Shown one piece after another: positions 1 through 8,290 of a stretch of DNA of 26,899 nt. A program made the translations under genes and the position numbers. The DNA comes from a virus, in IMG/VR virus record IMGVR_UViG_3300025674_000307, positions 1 through 26,899 of that record; one strand, given 5' to 3'. The number at the start of each line of letters is the position of its first letter. The stretch's first letter is position 1. The notes beneath the pieces are model-generated. The model made no database searches. It worked only from the letters and a program-made list of their open reading frames with translations, and was not told the origin of the DNA.

Positions 1-1
1 T

Positions 2-274
2 GCTCCGAAACTATCTATTGAAGATGGGATAGAAGCAGTACGAAAGGCTTTGCCAAATTGTTTGTTTGATAAAAACAAATGTGGTAAAGGCATTGAAGCT
101 ATGAAAGCCTATCAGAAACGATGGGATGAAAAGAACCAATGTTTTAGAAATAAACCTTTACACAATTTTGCTTCGCATTGTGCTGATGCTTTTAGAACAG
201 GCATAGTCGGTTACGGTGTTCAGGCAACGGATTGGAAAAAAGAAATACCAGTAAATACAAATTATATAATTTAA
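2..274 (+). CDS. terL: Terminase large subunit, C-terminal end (partial)
   Basis: The reading frame is already open at base 2 (APKLSIEDGIEA...) and ends at the TAA at 272-274, so this is the 3' end of a gene that begins outside the window. The segment SHCADAFRTGIVGYG (just before the last 20 residues) matches the HxADAxR-type motif that carries the last metal-binding aspartate of the RNase H-like nuclease domain of phage large terminases. That nuclease cuts concatemeric DNA during packaging into the prohead. The portal gene follows three bases later, the usual packaging order. A TTG at 50 is only an internal codon. The family call rests on one motif plus context. Confidence 0.85.
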   Translation, partial: APKLSIEDGIEAVRKALPNCLFDKNKCGKGIEAMKAYQKRWDEKNQCFRNKPLHNFASHCADAFRTGIVGYGVQATDWKKEIPVNTNYII

Positions 275-277
275 ACT

Positions 278-2491
278 ATGGCAAAAATTTCAGATACAGA
301 ATTACGATTTATTATTAATAGTGAAATTAATAACTCTTTAGGATTTTTAGGTGGAGCATTATCCAACCAAAGAAAAAAATCACTAGAGTATTATTTAGGC
401 GATAAGTTAGGCACAGAGATTGATGGAAGAAGCCAGGTTGTTTCTACGGATGTGGCCGACACCATTGAAACCATTTTGCCAAACCTAATGAGAATTTTTA
501 CCTCATCAGATCATACGGTGAAATGCGAACCAGTTAATGCCGAAGATGTTCCTCTTGCTGAACAAGCAACAAGTTATATCAATTATGTATTTAACAAAGA
601 CAATGAAGGTTTTAAAATTTTATACTCTTGGTTTAAAGATGCGTTATTAGAAAAAAATGGAATTGTTAAAATCTATTGGGATGAGTCCGAAACTTCTGAA
701 CAAGAAACATATAAAAATTTAAATGATGACGAATATCAAGTTTTAGTTTCTGATGATAATGTACAAATTATTGAAGAAGAAGAAATGGAAGATGAGTTAG
801 CAATAGCTCAGTTAGAACAATTAAAACAAATTGCTGCTACTCAAGGACAAGAAATTAATACACCTATTCCTAAGTTGCACAATGTTATTATTCGTAGAGT
901 TAAAAAAGGTGGAAAAATAAAAATTGAAAATGTTCCGCCTGAAGAATTTCTTATTGAGAGAACTGCAAAATCTATTGAGGACGCAAACTTTGTAGCTCAC
1001 AGAACTATTAAAACAAGATCGCAATTAATTGAAATGGGTTATGACAAAGAAATCGTAAATGATTTACCTGCTACCCAGATTGTTTTATACAATAATGAAA
1101 GACTTACTAGATTTGGAGATATAGACGAATATCCTTTTGACCAAACTCCTGACAATTCTACAGAGAGCATTGAACTGTATGAATGTTATGTCAAAGTAGA
1201 TTATGATGGAGATGGTATTGCAGAGTTAAGAAAAGTAACTGTTGCAGGTGATTCAGGTTATCAAATTTTAGATAATCAAGCTGTGGACTTTGTTCCTTTC
1301 TGTTCTTTAACTCCTATTCCTATGCCACACCGATTCTATGGAAGAAGTGTTGCAGAGTTAGTAGAAGATGTTCAGTTAATTAAATCTACGGTGATGCGTC
1401 AGTTGTTAGACAATATGTATTTAACTAACAACAACAGAGTAGCGATTATGGATGGTATGGTCAATTTGGATGACCTACTAACATCAAGACCAGGTGGTGT
1501 GGTTAGAACGAAACAACCTCCATCTCAAGTAATGATGCCAATGCAATCTCAAACGATTTCGCAACAAGCATTTCCTATGTTGGAGTACCTAGATACAGTT
1601 AGAGAAACTAGAACTGGTGTTACTAGATATACGCAAGGATTAGATGCAGACGCACTAAATAAAACAGCTACCGGTGTAAATACTCTTATGTCGCAAACAC
1701 AAATGCGAATGGAGTTAATTGCAAGAATTTTTGCTGAAACAGGTGTGAAAGATTTATTTAAACGAATTTTTGAATTAACAGTTAAGTATCAAGACAAGGA
1801 ACGAATTATACAATTAAACAATCAGTTCATTCCTGTACGACCTACAGAATGGAAAAATAGATATAATATTTCTATTACCGTTGGTTTAGGTTCAGGTTCT
1901 AAAGACCAACAATTAGTTATTCTTAATGCTATTTTGGAAAAACAATTACAGGCTTTCCAATTACAAGGTGGCAAAGAATATCCAATGGTTTCATTGAAAA
2001 ACATTTATAATACTTTATCTAAAATGATTGAAAACGCAGGATTGAAAAGTGTGGACAATTATTTTGTTAATCCTGATGTGGGAATGAGAATGGTTCAACC
2101 TACTCCTCCACCTCCACCATCTCCTATTGAAAAAATTGAGTTCACTAGAATAGATGCAGAGAACAAGAGAAAACAAGCTGAACTAGAATTGAAATTAAAA
2201 GAATTACAATCTCAAAATGCTAAAAATTTATTAGACTTTGAAAGTAAAATTAAAGAACTAGAATTAAAATATAATGCTCAAATTGATACAGCTCAATTAA
2301 AAGCAGAATCTGATTTAAATAAAATGATTTTATCTAATCAAAATAAGGCATTTACACAAGCACAACAATCATCTATGCAACTAGGGGAACAGATTGAGAG
2401 TTTAAATGAACCAGGACGAACAGAATCAGCTCCAGAAGGAAGTGAGCAGATCGGAGAAAGCCAGACAGATACTGGACAATCAGGTATTTAA
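278..2491 (+). CDS. Portal protein
   Basis: A 737-residue protein directly after the terminase and before scaffold and capsid genes. It has features of the large podovirus portal family: an acidic N-terminal half, a central region around residues 330-400 with VPFCSLTPIPMPHRFYGRS and LDNMYLTNNNR, then TGVTRYTQGLDADALNKTATG, which is typical of P22/SU10-like portals. The C-terminal 120 residues begin with a PTPPPPPSP linker and continue as a charged coiled coil ending in a Gly/Ser/Glu-rich tail. Twelve copies would form the ring through which DNA enters and leaves the head and to which the adaptor binds. Its last 86 bases also encode the start of the next gene in another frame. Confidence 0.93.
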   Translation: MAKISDTELRFIINSEINNSLGFLGGALSNQRKKSLEYYLGDKLGTEIDGRSQVVSTDVADTIETILPNLMRIFTSSDHTVKCEPVNAEDVPLAEQATSYINYVFNKDNEGFKILYSWFKDALLEKNGIVKIYWDESETSEQETYKNLNDDEYQVLVSDDNVQIIEEEEMEDELAIAQLEQLKQIAATQGQEINTPIPKLHNVIIRRVKKGGKIKIENVPPEEFLIERTAKSIEDANFVAHRTIKTRSQLIEMGYDKEIVNDLPATQIVLYNNERLTRFGDIDEYPFDQTPDNSTESIELYECYVKVDYDGDGIAELRKVTVAGDSGYQILDNQAVDFVPFCSLTPIPMPHRFYGRSVAELVEDVQLIKSTVMRQLLDNMYLTNNNRVAIMDGMVNLDDLLTSRPGGVVRTKQPPSQVMMPMQSQTISQQAFPMLEYLDTVRETRTGVTRYTQGLDADALNKTATGVNTLMSQTQMRMELIARIFAETGVKDLFKRIFELTVKYQDKERIIQLNNQFIPVRPTEWKNRYNISITVGLGSGSKDQQLVILNAILEKQLQAFQLQGGKEYPMVSLKNIYNTLSKMIENAGLKSVDNYFVNPDVGMRMVQPTPPPPPSPIEKIEFTRIDAENKRKQAELELKLKELQSQNAKNLLDFESKIKELELKYNAQIDTAQLKAESDLNKMILSNQNKAFTQAQQSSMQLGEQIESLNEPGRTESAPEGSEQIGESQTDTGQSGI

Positions 2492-2699
2492 AGAATCTAT
2501 TGAGAAGTTAAAAAAATTATATACCGATAGTTTGTTTAATACTGGAGTAAATGAAAACGAAACTAGAGAAAAATTATATTTAGCTTACCATATTGTGCAA
2601 AAGGTAGAGCAAAACATACAAGAAGTTTTAGATACTGGGAAATTGGCAAAGAAACAATTAGAAGATTATCGCCAATCAATCCAAAAACAGAAATTCTAA
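2406..2699 (+). CDS. Small helical protein between portal and scaffold
   Basis: A 97-residue, highly charged, probably all-helical protein that starts inside the portal gene in a different frame. A GGGGAA stretch about 18 bases upstream is a poor ribosome site, so coupling to portal translation is likely. The N-terminal pattern EVSRSEKARQILDNQVFKESIEKL and the later LYLAYHIVQKVEQNIQEVL resemble small proteins at this position in many podoviruses and siphoviruses, for which I know no established function. The location suggests a role in head assembly. The overlap makes the first 28 residues dual-coded. Confidence 0.75.
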   Translation: MNQDEQNQLQKEVSRSEKARQILDNQVFKESIEKLKKLYTDSLFNTGVNENETREKLYLAYHIVQKVEQNIQEVLDTGKLAKKQLEDYRQSIQKQKF

Positions 2700-2758
2700 C
2701 AATCCGTTAGGATAAGCCAACCCATAAGGGAGCTTTAATCATAACAAAAGGACAAACA

Positions 2759-3802
2759 ATGTCAGACAATCTAGCCAACCCTGTGAAGGGAGCAGAAACT
2801 GATTTGCAATCAGCTGCAAAATCAATTTCAGGTTTATTAAATTTATCTAATGAACCCAAAAAAGAAAAACAGCAACAACAATCACAAGAACCAGAATTAC
2901 AAGTTTCTTCTGAACCAACTCAAGAGGAATCTTTGCAAGAAGATCAACCTCCGGTTCAAGAAAATCCAGAAATGGAATCGCAAGAGGAAGTTTCTGAAAC
3001 TGAAGTATCTCAAGAAGAACAAACTGAGATTCAACAGGAACACAATTCCACCTACAAGGTAAAAGTTGCAGGTCAAGAATTAGATGTTACCCTAGACGAA
3101 TTAAAGAGTGGTTACTCAAGGGATGCCGACTACCGTAGAAAGACGGAAGAATTGTCTGTTCAAAGACAACAATTCCAATCTGAAGCGGAAAAACAAAGGC
3201 AAGACTATTCCAATAAGTTGAACGAACTCAACCAACTTATGTCTTTGGCTCAAAACCAACTCAATGCAGAAATTGCTTCTGCTGATTTAGAGAGGTTATA
3301 TGAGGAAGATCCAACAGAGGCTCTTAGGCTTGAACGTAAGCTAAAGCAAAAACAAGAAAAGTTTGCTGAAGCGGTGAACAAAACTAGAGCTGAACAACAA
3401 AAACAATTGCAAGAAATTGTTCAGATACAACAGAAAGAATTGGTAAATAAATTACCAGAATTTTCTGATCCTGAAAAAGCTACGCAATTGAAATCACAGA
3501 TGAGAGGTTATTTGAACTCTTATGGTTTTCAAGACCAAGAGATTTCTCAAATCTACGATCATCGTATTGTGATGTTGGTGAACGATGCCATGAAGTATAG
3601 AAATATGCAAAAATTAAAACCAAACCTTGCAAGTAAAATTGCAAAACCAGGTAAGGTTTTAACAAGTGGTATGAAAAAAGACAAAAGCGATGTTGCGTTT
3701 GAAAAACGTAAGGAAAAGTTAAATCGTTTAAGAAAATCAGGTCATATCAAAGATGCGACTAATGTTTTCTTAGACATATTAAATAATAAAACCCAAAGAT
3801 AG
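2759..3802 (+). CDS. Scaffold (capsid assembly) protein
   Basis: A 347-residue protein located immediately before the major capsid gene. Residues 30-95 are a Gln/Glu-rich, proline-containing, disordered stretch. Residues 97-120 (TYKVKVAGQELDVTLDELKSGY followed by SRDADYRRKTEEL) form the short folded motif typical of phage scaffold proteins. The rest, to about residue 290, is a long Gln/Lys/Glu coiled coil, with a basic C-terminus (about 290-347) of the kind used to bind capsid subunits. It would direct prohead assembly and be absent from the mature virion. The AAAAGGACAAACAATG context supplies a weak ribosome site and fixes the start. Confidence 0.88.
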   Translation: MSDNLANPVKGAETDLQSAAKSISGLLNLSNEPKKEKQQQQSQEPELQVSSEPTQEESLQEDQPPVQENPEMESQEEVSETEVSQEEQTEIQQEHNSTYKVKVAGQELDVTLDELKSGYSRDADYRRKTEELSVQRQQFQSEAEKQRQDYSNKLNELNQLMSLAQNQLNAEIASADLERLYEEDPTEALRLERKLKQKQEKFAEAVNKTRAEQQKQLQEIVQIQQKELVNKLPEFSDPEKATQLKSQMRGYLNSYGFQDQEISQIYDHRIVMLVNDAMKYRNMQKLKPNLASKIAKPGKVLTSGMKKDKSDVAFEKRKEKLNRLRKSGHIKDATNVFLDILNNKTQR

Positions 3803-3814
3803 GAGAAAACTACT

Positions 3815-4759
3815 ATGACACAAATTAGTGGAACATATAGTACATACGATGCAGTTGGGGAAAGAGAAGATTTATCCGATGTGATATATAATATCTCTCC
3901 AACTGATACTCCATTCATGTCAGCTATTGCTAAAACTAAAGCAACTGCTGTGAACCATGAATGGCAATTAGACTCATTAGCAGCTGCTAGTGATTCTAAT
4001 GCTGCTGTAGAAGGCGATGAAGTTGCTTTCTCTGCACCAGCATCTACAACTAGAAAAGGAAACTACACTCAGATTGCTACTAAATCTGTATTAGTTTCTG
4101 GAACACTAGATGCAGTTAATAAAGCAGGAAGAAATTCCGAACTTGCTTACCAAATCTCTAAAAGATCAAAAGAACTTAAAAGAGATATGGAAGCATCTTT
4201 AACTGCGAACAATGCACCTGTAGCTGGAGATGATTCTACAGCTAGAGAACTTGCAGGTCTAGGTTCATGGTTAAAAACAAACCAATCTGCTGGATCTGGT
4301 GGAGCTGCTCCAACTACTTCTGGTGTTAATGCTAGAACTGATGGAACACAAAGAGCTTTCACAGAAGATCAATTGAAGAATGTTATCAAGTCCGTTTGGG
4401 ATAATGGTGGCGATCCTTCAATGATCATGCTTGGTTCTTTCAACAAACAAAAACTATCTGGTTTCACAGGTGGATCTACAAGATTTGATCCTGCTGAAAA
4501 CAAAAGATTAGTTGCAGCTGTTGATGTGTATGAGTCTGATTTCGGTGCTATGCAAGTAACACCTAACAGATTCTCAAGATCAAGAGATGCTTTCGTAATC
4601 ACTCCAGATTTATTTGCGGTAGCTTTCTTAAGAGATTTCTCTTTAGAAGACTTAGCGAAAACTGGTGATGCTATGAAGCAATTCTTAGTTTGTGAATACA
4701 CACTAGAATCAAGAAACGAAGCTGGATCTGGTATTATTGCCGATCTAACTACTGCGTAA
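3815..4759 (+). CDS. Major capsid protein, SU10-like (HK97 fold)
   Basis: A 314-residue protein preceded by AGGAGAAAACTACTATG. The N-terminus has GEREDLSDVIYNISPTDTPF, the hallmark of the SU10/DUF5309 capsid family, followed by the WQLDSLAAA region. The C-terminal part has DVYESDFGAMQVTPNRF and AFLRDFSLEDLAKTGD, typical of the same family. It should be the main shell subunit. Position after scaffold, a strong Shine-Dalgarno and a stable hairpin just after the stop (4775-4798) all fit a highly expressed gene. Length and order match related marine podoviruses. Confidence 0.95.
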   Translation: MTQISGTYSTYDAVGEREDLSDVIYNISPTDTPFMSAIAKTKATAVNHEWQLDSLAAASDSNAAVEGDEVAFSAPASTTRKGNYTQIATKSVLVSGTLDAVNKAGRNSELAYQISKRSKELKRDMEASLTANNAPVAGDDSTARELAGLGSWLKTNQSAGSGGAAPTTSGVNARTDGTQRAFTEDQLKNVIKSVWDNGGDPSMIMLGSFNKQKLSGFTGGSTRFDPAENKRLVAAVDVYESDFGAMQVTPNRFSRSRDAFVITPDLFAVAFLRDFSLEDLAKTGDAMKQFLVCEYTLESRNEAGSGIIADLTTA

Positions 4760-4774
4760 TCTTTGATTACTTTA

Positions 4775-4798
4775 AGAGGGGGGAGCAATCTCCCCTCT
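4775..4798 (+). terminator. Stable hairpin after capsid gene
   Basis: AGAGGGG...CCCCTCT forms a 7-bp stem extended by AG/CT with a two-base bulge, around a CAAT-type loop. The T-run that follows (CTTTTTG at about 4810) is some 12 bases away, so it is a weak or partial terminator or an mRNA-stabilising 3' hairpin rather than a full stop. Confidence 0.6.
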
Positions 4799-4868
4799 AA
4801 CTAACTTAAACTTTTTGTTTGGTCTTTGAAGTCTTAAAGGCGGAACGAAGCAAACGGAGAAAAATACA

Positions 4869-5216
4869 ATGAGAACATTAAACGACTATTTCTTAACGGT
4901 TAAAATGGCAGATGTTTCTACAGCAGGTTCAGTCCATGTTGTAGCACCTGACAACGGTAAGATTATAAAAGTAATGTCAGTTATTGACGGTGCAATTGCT
5001 ACTGCTGATGCTGGTATTACAACTAAGATTAACGGTACTGCTGTAACAGGTGGTGCGATTACTATTGCTAATGCAAGTTCTGCTGCTGGTGATGTAGATT
5101 CTGCTGAACCTACTGCGGCTAATGCTGTTAGCGAAGGTGATTATATCAGTTTTACTACTGATGGAGCTTCTACTAATACAGTAGCTGCTACATTCACAGT
5201 AATTATTAGAAGATAA
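4869..5216 (+). CDS. Small head protein (decoration/capsid-fibre type)
   Basis: A 115-residue protein beginning MRTLNDYFLTVKMADVSTAG and rich in Ala, Thr, Gly and Val. The composition and predicted beta-strand pattern (GKIIKVMSVIDGAI, TTKINGTAVTGGAITIAN, ATFTVIIRR) match small beta-rich proteins encoded next to the capsid gene in many marine and enteric short-tailed phages, where they decorate or cement the shell. AACGGAGAAAAATACAATG gives a good ribosome site. It sits between two hairpins (4775-4798 and 5223-5244), so its message may be processed or stabilised separately. Exact role on the virion is inferred. Confidence 0.7.
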   Translation: MRTLNDYFLTVKMADVSTAGSVHVVAPDNGKIIKVMSVIDGAIATADAGITTKINGTAVTGGAITIANASSAAGDVDSAEPTAANAVSEGDYISFTTDGASTNTVAATFTVIIRR

Positions 5217-5222
5217 TTTAAA

Positions 5223-5244
5223 ATGGGGGTGGAAACACCCCCAT
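5223..5244 (+). terminator. Perfect GNRA-loop hairpin after decoration gene
   Basis: ATGGGGGTG-GAAA-CACCCCCAT is a perfect 9-bp stem closed by a GAAA tetraloop, starting seven bases after the stop codon. No T-run follows, so it may act as an RNA-stability or attenuation element more than as an intrinsic terminator. Confidence 0.65.
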
Positions 5245-5282
5245 AAATCATTTATAGAGAATACATTTAGGAGATTAAAAAT

Positions 5283-5564
5283 ATGAAAACAAACGGATTA
5301 TACGCAATCGTTTCTAATGAGAATGTGGATTACACAGGAACTGCTGGAGTATCTGCTGCTTTTGCAAGTGGTATTCATGCAATTAGAATTTGTGCAAGTA
5401 CAGCTTCTTATTACAAAATAGGTGCTGCACCTGTAGCAACCTCTGCTGACACTTACTTACCTGCTGATGAAGTAGAATATTTAATTGTAAATCCTGGACA
5501 AAAGATTTCTTTTATCCAAGTTTCTTCTGGCGGAAAAGCATCTATTTCTCAGCTATCTAAATAA
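5283..5564 (+). CDS. Second small beta-rich head protein
   Basis: A 93-residue protein with AGGAGATTAAAAATATG upstream. Sequence such as ASGIHAIRICASTASYYKIGAAPVATSADTYLP... and EYLIVNPGQKISFIQVSSGGKASISQLSK has alternating strands and the pattern (I.VNPGQKISFIQ, then SSGGKA.IS) seen in small structural proteins downstream of the capsid gene in marine podoviruses. A role as a capsid accessory or decoration subunit is likely but unproven. Its stop codon shares a base with the ATG of the next gene (TAATG), suggesting translational coupling. Confidence 0.65.
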   Translation: MKTNGLYAIVSNENVDYTGTAGVSAAFASGIHAIRICASTASYYKIGAAPVATSADTYLPADEVEYLIVNPGQKISFIQVSSGGKASISQLSK

Positions 5565-5683
5565 TGGCGAAAAAAGCTAAAGGCTTTGGAGTCAATAATT
5601 TTATAAAGAGAAAAAGAAAAAAAAGACCAGGACGACACAGTAAAAAGGATAAGAACACTTATAGAGGACAAGGCAGACCATGA
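5564..5683 (+). CDS. 39-residue highly basic protein
   Basis: Starts at the ATG fused to the preceding stop (TAATG) and ends at a TGA that overlaps the next ATG (ATGA), so it is flanked on both sides by coupled genes. The product MAKKAKGFGVNNFIKRKRKK... continues with RPGRHSKKDKNTYRGQGRP. The RPGRHSKK...YRGQGR ending resembles a short conserved protein found in the head-tail region of many marine phages. About 40 percent of residues are Lys or Arg. Function is unknown; binding to DNA, RNA or acidic virion proteins would fit. Confidence 0.7.
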   Translation: MAKKAKGFGVNNFIKRKRKKRPGRHSKKDKNTYRGQGRP

Positions 5684-6012
5684 CGAAGTTAGTGGAATAT
5701 GATGGGTTAATAACAACTAAGTATCATAGCGATGAAACCAATAGACAAGTCGTTATTGAAAGAAATGTGAACTATAAACCTATCCTTGACCATAACAAAA
5801 AGATGTACACTCATAATGATGGTTATTCTAAGTCAAGAGAACTAAAAAGAGTGGCAAGTATTCCTACTTTAGTCTTGGAGTTGTGGAGCAAAGAATATAA
5901 TGGTAATGGTAATTGGTTTGCTTTACCTAAAGACGTACAAACAAAAATTCTAAAACAAAAACTAAATTCTAATGAGTTTAGATATTTTAGAACTGCACCA
6001 GGAAAATTATAA
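5680..6012 (+). CDS. Conserved marine-phage protein of unknown function
   Basis: A 110-residue protein that overlaps its neighbours by four bases upstream and one base downstream. It has a recognisable end: IPTLVLELWSKEYNGNGNWF, LPKDVQTKIL and NSNEFRYFRTAPGKL. I associate this pattern with an uncharacterised protein encoded between the capsid and adaptor genes of marine podoviruses. No catalytic motif or membrane segment is visible. Tight coupling with the basic 39-residue protein and the adaptor suggests a role in head completion or assembly, but that is inference from position. Confidence 0.65.
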   Translation: MTKLVEYDGLITTKYHSDETNRQVVIERNVNYKPILDHNKKMYTHNDGYSKSRELKRVASIPTLVLELWSKEYNGNGNWFALPKDVQTKILKQKLNSNEFRYFRTAPGKL

Positions 6013-6662
6013 TGGCATTAACAAACTATACTACTTTAAAAGCATCTATCGCAAATTGGTTAAACCGATCTGATTTATCTACAGAGATAGCAGATGATTT
6101 TATTGTTTTAGCAGAAGCTGATTTAAATTCTAAATTGCGTATTCGTAAAATGATTACTCAAGCTACGATTACTATAGATGCAGAAACAGAAAATCTTCCA
6201 ACAGGTTTTTTACAAATAAGAGATTTTTATATTTTATCAGGTTCAACTAAATATCCATTAAGATATATGACACCATCGCAAATGGATTCTATTAGAGGAA
6301 CTTCCACAACTGGTATTCCAAGTTCTTATACCATACTAGGAGATACGATTCGTTTTTCTCCTAAACCAGACGCAACTTATACTGCGTACATGAATTATTA
6401 TAAAAAGTTTGATGCTTTATCATCTTCTAATACTACCAATTATATTTTGGAAAACCACCCTGCTATTTATTTATATGGTTCTTTATTTCATGCAGCTAAT
6501 TTCTTAGGTGGTATTGACCCAAGACAAGTTCAAACTTGGCAACAGATGTACACAACTGCTTTAGAACGATTAGAATTAAACGACAGAGAAGATCAGTTCT
6601 CAGGTTCACCATTACAAGTTCGTTCTGAAGACACTATTGCATCTAACTTTAGTAATAGGTAA
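6012..6662 (+). CDS. Head-tail adaptor (SU10 adaptor-like)
   Basis: A 216-residue protein starting on the last base of the previous stop. The N-terminus (LKASIANWLNRSDLSTEIADDFIVLAE) is helical. The middle has LPTGFLQIRDFYIL, PLRYMTPSQMD and the beta segment SYTILGDTIRFSPKPDATYT followed by YMNYYKKFDALS. The C-terminal half contains NHPAIYLYGSLFHAANFLG, a helix found in phage adaptor proteins that dock under the portal. Family and position between capsid and tail hub genes make this the ring that joins portal to tail. Length is normal for the family. Confidence 0.82.
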   Translation: MALTNYTTLKASIANWLNRSDLSTEIADDFIVLAEADLNSKLRIRKMITQATITIDAETENLPTGFLQIRDFYILSGSTKYPLRYMTPSQMDSIRGTSTTGIPSSYTILGDTIRFSPKPDATYTAYMNYYKKFDALSSSNTTNYILENHPAIYLYGSLFHAANFLGGIDPRQVQTWQQMYTTALERLELNDREDQFSGSPLQVRSEDTIASNFSNR

Positions 6663-6665
6663 TTT

Positions 6666-8132
6666 ATGCAATTAAAATTTGGAGAATGGTTACCGGATCA
6701 ACCAAGCCATAATAATCCAGGTGCAAATGTTGCTACTAATGTTTATTATGCTTTAGATTCTTACAAACGATTTCCTTCCTTAGTGAATTATTCTACGAAT
6801 AACATAGGAGCAGATTGTAGAGGTGGTGGATCGTTTAGAGATGGAGCAAACAATGTTTTTAACTTTGTTGCAACGAATACAGATTTATACCAATTAGATG
6901 GTGGAACTTTTACTTCAAGAAAAGGATCATTGACTGGTGGTAATACAGACTTCTGGACATTTACTCAGTTTGGTAATTATGTCATAGCAAGTAATGGTGT
7001 AGATGCACCTCAATATTATTTAATGGGTACTTCTACAAACTTTGCTAATCTTTCTGCTATAGCAACAGATGGAACACCGCCAAATTTTAGAGTATCAGGA
7101 GTCATTAGGGATTTTTTAGTTACAGGTAATCAAGCTGCAAATACAAACAGAGTTCAATGGTCAGGCATCAATGATATTGGTGTTTGGAATCCAGGTGCTA
7201 AATCTGCTGACTACCAAGACTTACCAGGTTCTGGTGGAGAAATTGTTGCCATATCTTCTGGAGAAGTTGGATATATTTTTAGACAAAACCAAATAGTTCG
7301 TATGGACTTTGTGGGTGGTGCAACAATATTTAGATTTTCGGTTATCTCTCCTAATAGAGGAGCTGTCTATGGACAAACCGTTTGTCAAGATAATAGACAA
7401 GTATTCTTTTATGCAGACGATGGTTTCTTCCAAATTAATGGAGATCAAATTATTCCTATTGGTGCAGAAAAAGTAAATAGATTTTTTGATCTTGATTTAA
7501 ACAAAGCATTTTCAGATAGAATTGTAGCAACAACGGATCCATTTAATCAGTTAGCTTTATGGTTATATCCATCTGCACAAAATACTAATAACACTACAGG
7601 TATTTGCGATAGAATTTTAATTTACAATTATGCTACACAAAAATGGTCTTTGTCTGAAGCAAGTTGTTCATTTATTTTTTCACAGTTTGTGGGAGCTTAT
7701 ACAGTAGAATTAATGGATATTATTTCTCAAAACTTAGATACAATTAATATTGCATTAGACACAGACTTTTGGTCTGGTGGACAAAGATATTTAGGTGCAA
7801 TTGATACAAATTACAAAGCAGCTATTTTTTCTGGAACACAAAATGAAATAGAAATTGAAACGTCAGAAATAGAATTGGCAAAAGGTTCAAGAACCAATAT
7901 TCAAGCTGTTAGACCTTTAGTAGATGCACAAGCAACAGTATCTATTAAAACTAGAGATCGTTTAACTGACGATCCTATTCAAACATCTTATGCTGCTATG
8001 AACTCTAATGGTTTAAATCCAGTTAGGGCTTCTGGTAGATATATAAGAGCTAATGTTAAAATACCCTCTGGAGAAGTATTTACTCATGCTCAAGGTGTTG
8101 ATTTTGTTGCAAGTCAAGGAAGTTTAAGATAA
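6666..8132 (+). CDS. Tail hub/stabilisation protein, P22 gp10-like
   Basis: A 488-residue protein starting MQLKFGEWLPDQPSHNNPGA, an opening common to the P22 gp10-type tail needle/hub family of podoviruses. The body shows repeated short beta blades (FWTFTQFGNYVIASNGVDAP, RDFLVTGNQ, NRVQWSGINDIGVWNPG, GEVGYIFRQNQIVRMDFVGG, RQVFFYADDGFFQINGDQIIPIG, YNYATQKWSLSE), consistent with a beta-propeller. In this family the protein closes the portal channel below the adaptor and carries the tail fibres. Adaptor upstream and fibre downstream fit. TAATG links its stop to the following small gene. Confidence 0.82.
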   Translation: MQLKFGEWLPDQPSHNNPGANVATNVYYALDSYKRFPSLVNYSTNNIGADCRGGGSFRDGANNVFNFVATNTDLYQLDGGTFTSRKGSLTGGNTDFWTFTQFGNYVIASNGVDAPQYYLMGTSTNFANLSAIATDGTPPNFRVSGVIRDFLVTGNQAANTNRVQWSGINDIGVWNPGAKSADYQDLPGSGGEIVAISSGEVGYIFRQNQIVRMDFVGGATIFRFSVISPNRGAVYGQTVCQDNRQVFFYADDGFFQINGDQIIPIGAEKVNRFFDLDLNKAFSDRIVATTDPFNQLALWLYPSAQNTNNTTGICDRILIYNYATQKWSLSEASCSFIFSQFVGAYTVELMDIISQNLDTINIALDTDFWSGGQRYLGAIDTNYKAAIFSGTQNEIEIETSEIELAKGSRTNIQAVRPLVDAQATVSIKTRDRLTDDPIQTSYAAMNSNGLNPVRASGRYIRANVKIPSGEVFTHAQGVDFVASQGSLR

Positions 8133-8287
8133 TGGCAAACGAAGTTATTGAAAAAGATATAGATAATGTTAGATATAGCTTTGAAGCACAGGAATTTTTT
8201 CAACGACAATTGGAAGAATCTGTAAATAGTTTAATTAATAAAAATAATGTAGAAACTGATAAAGTTTTTGCTTGGTTTATAGGATAA
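8132..8287 (+). CDS. 51-residue acidic protein before the tail fibre
   Basis: A short frame that begins at the ATG fused to the preceding stop (TAATG) and ends three bases before the tail fibre ATG. The product (MANEVIEKDIDNVRYSF..., ending DKVFAWFIG) is acidic, probably helical and without motifs I recognise. Coupling on the upstream side and near-abutting spacing downstream support a real gene. A chaperone or connector for the fibre is a guess based only on position. Confidence 0.6.
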   Translation: MANEVIEKDIDNVRYSFEAQEFFQRQLEESVNSLINKNNVETDKVFAWFIG

Positions 8288-8290
8288 AAA

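Noticed and set aside
4147-4788. Antisense frames opposite the capsid gene
   Set aside because: They are overlapped fully by a clear capsid gene, have no coupling to other genes, and their codon use follows the complementary strand.
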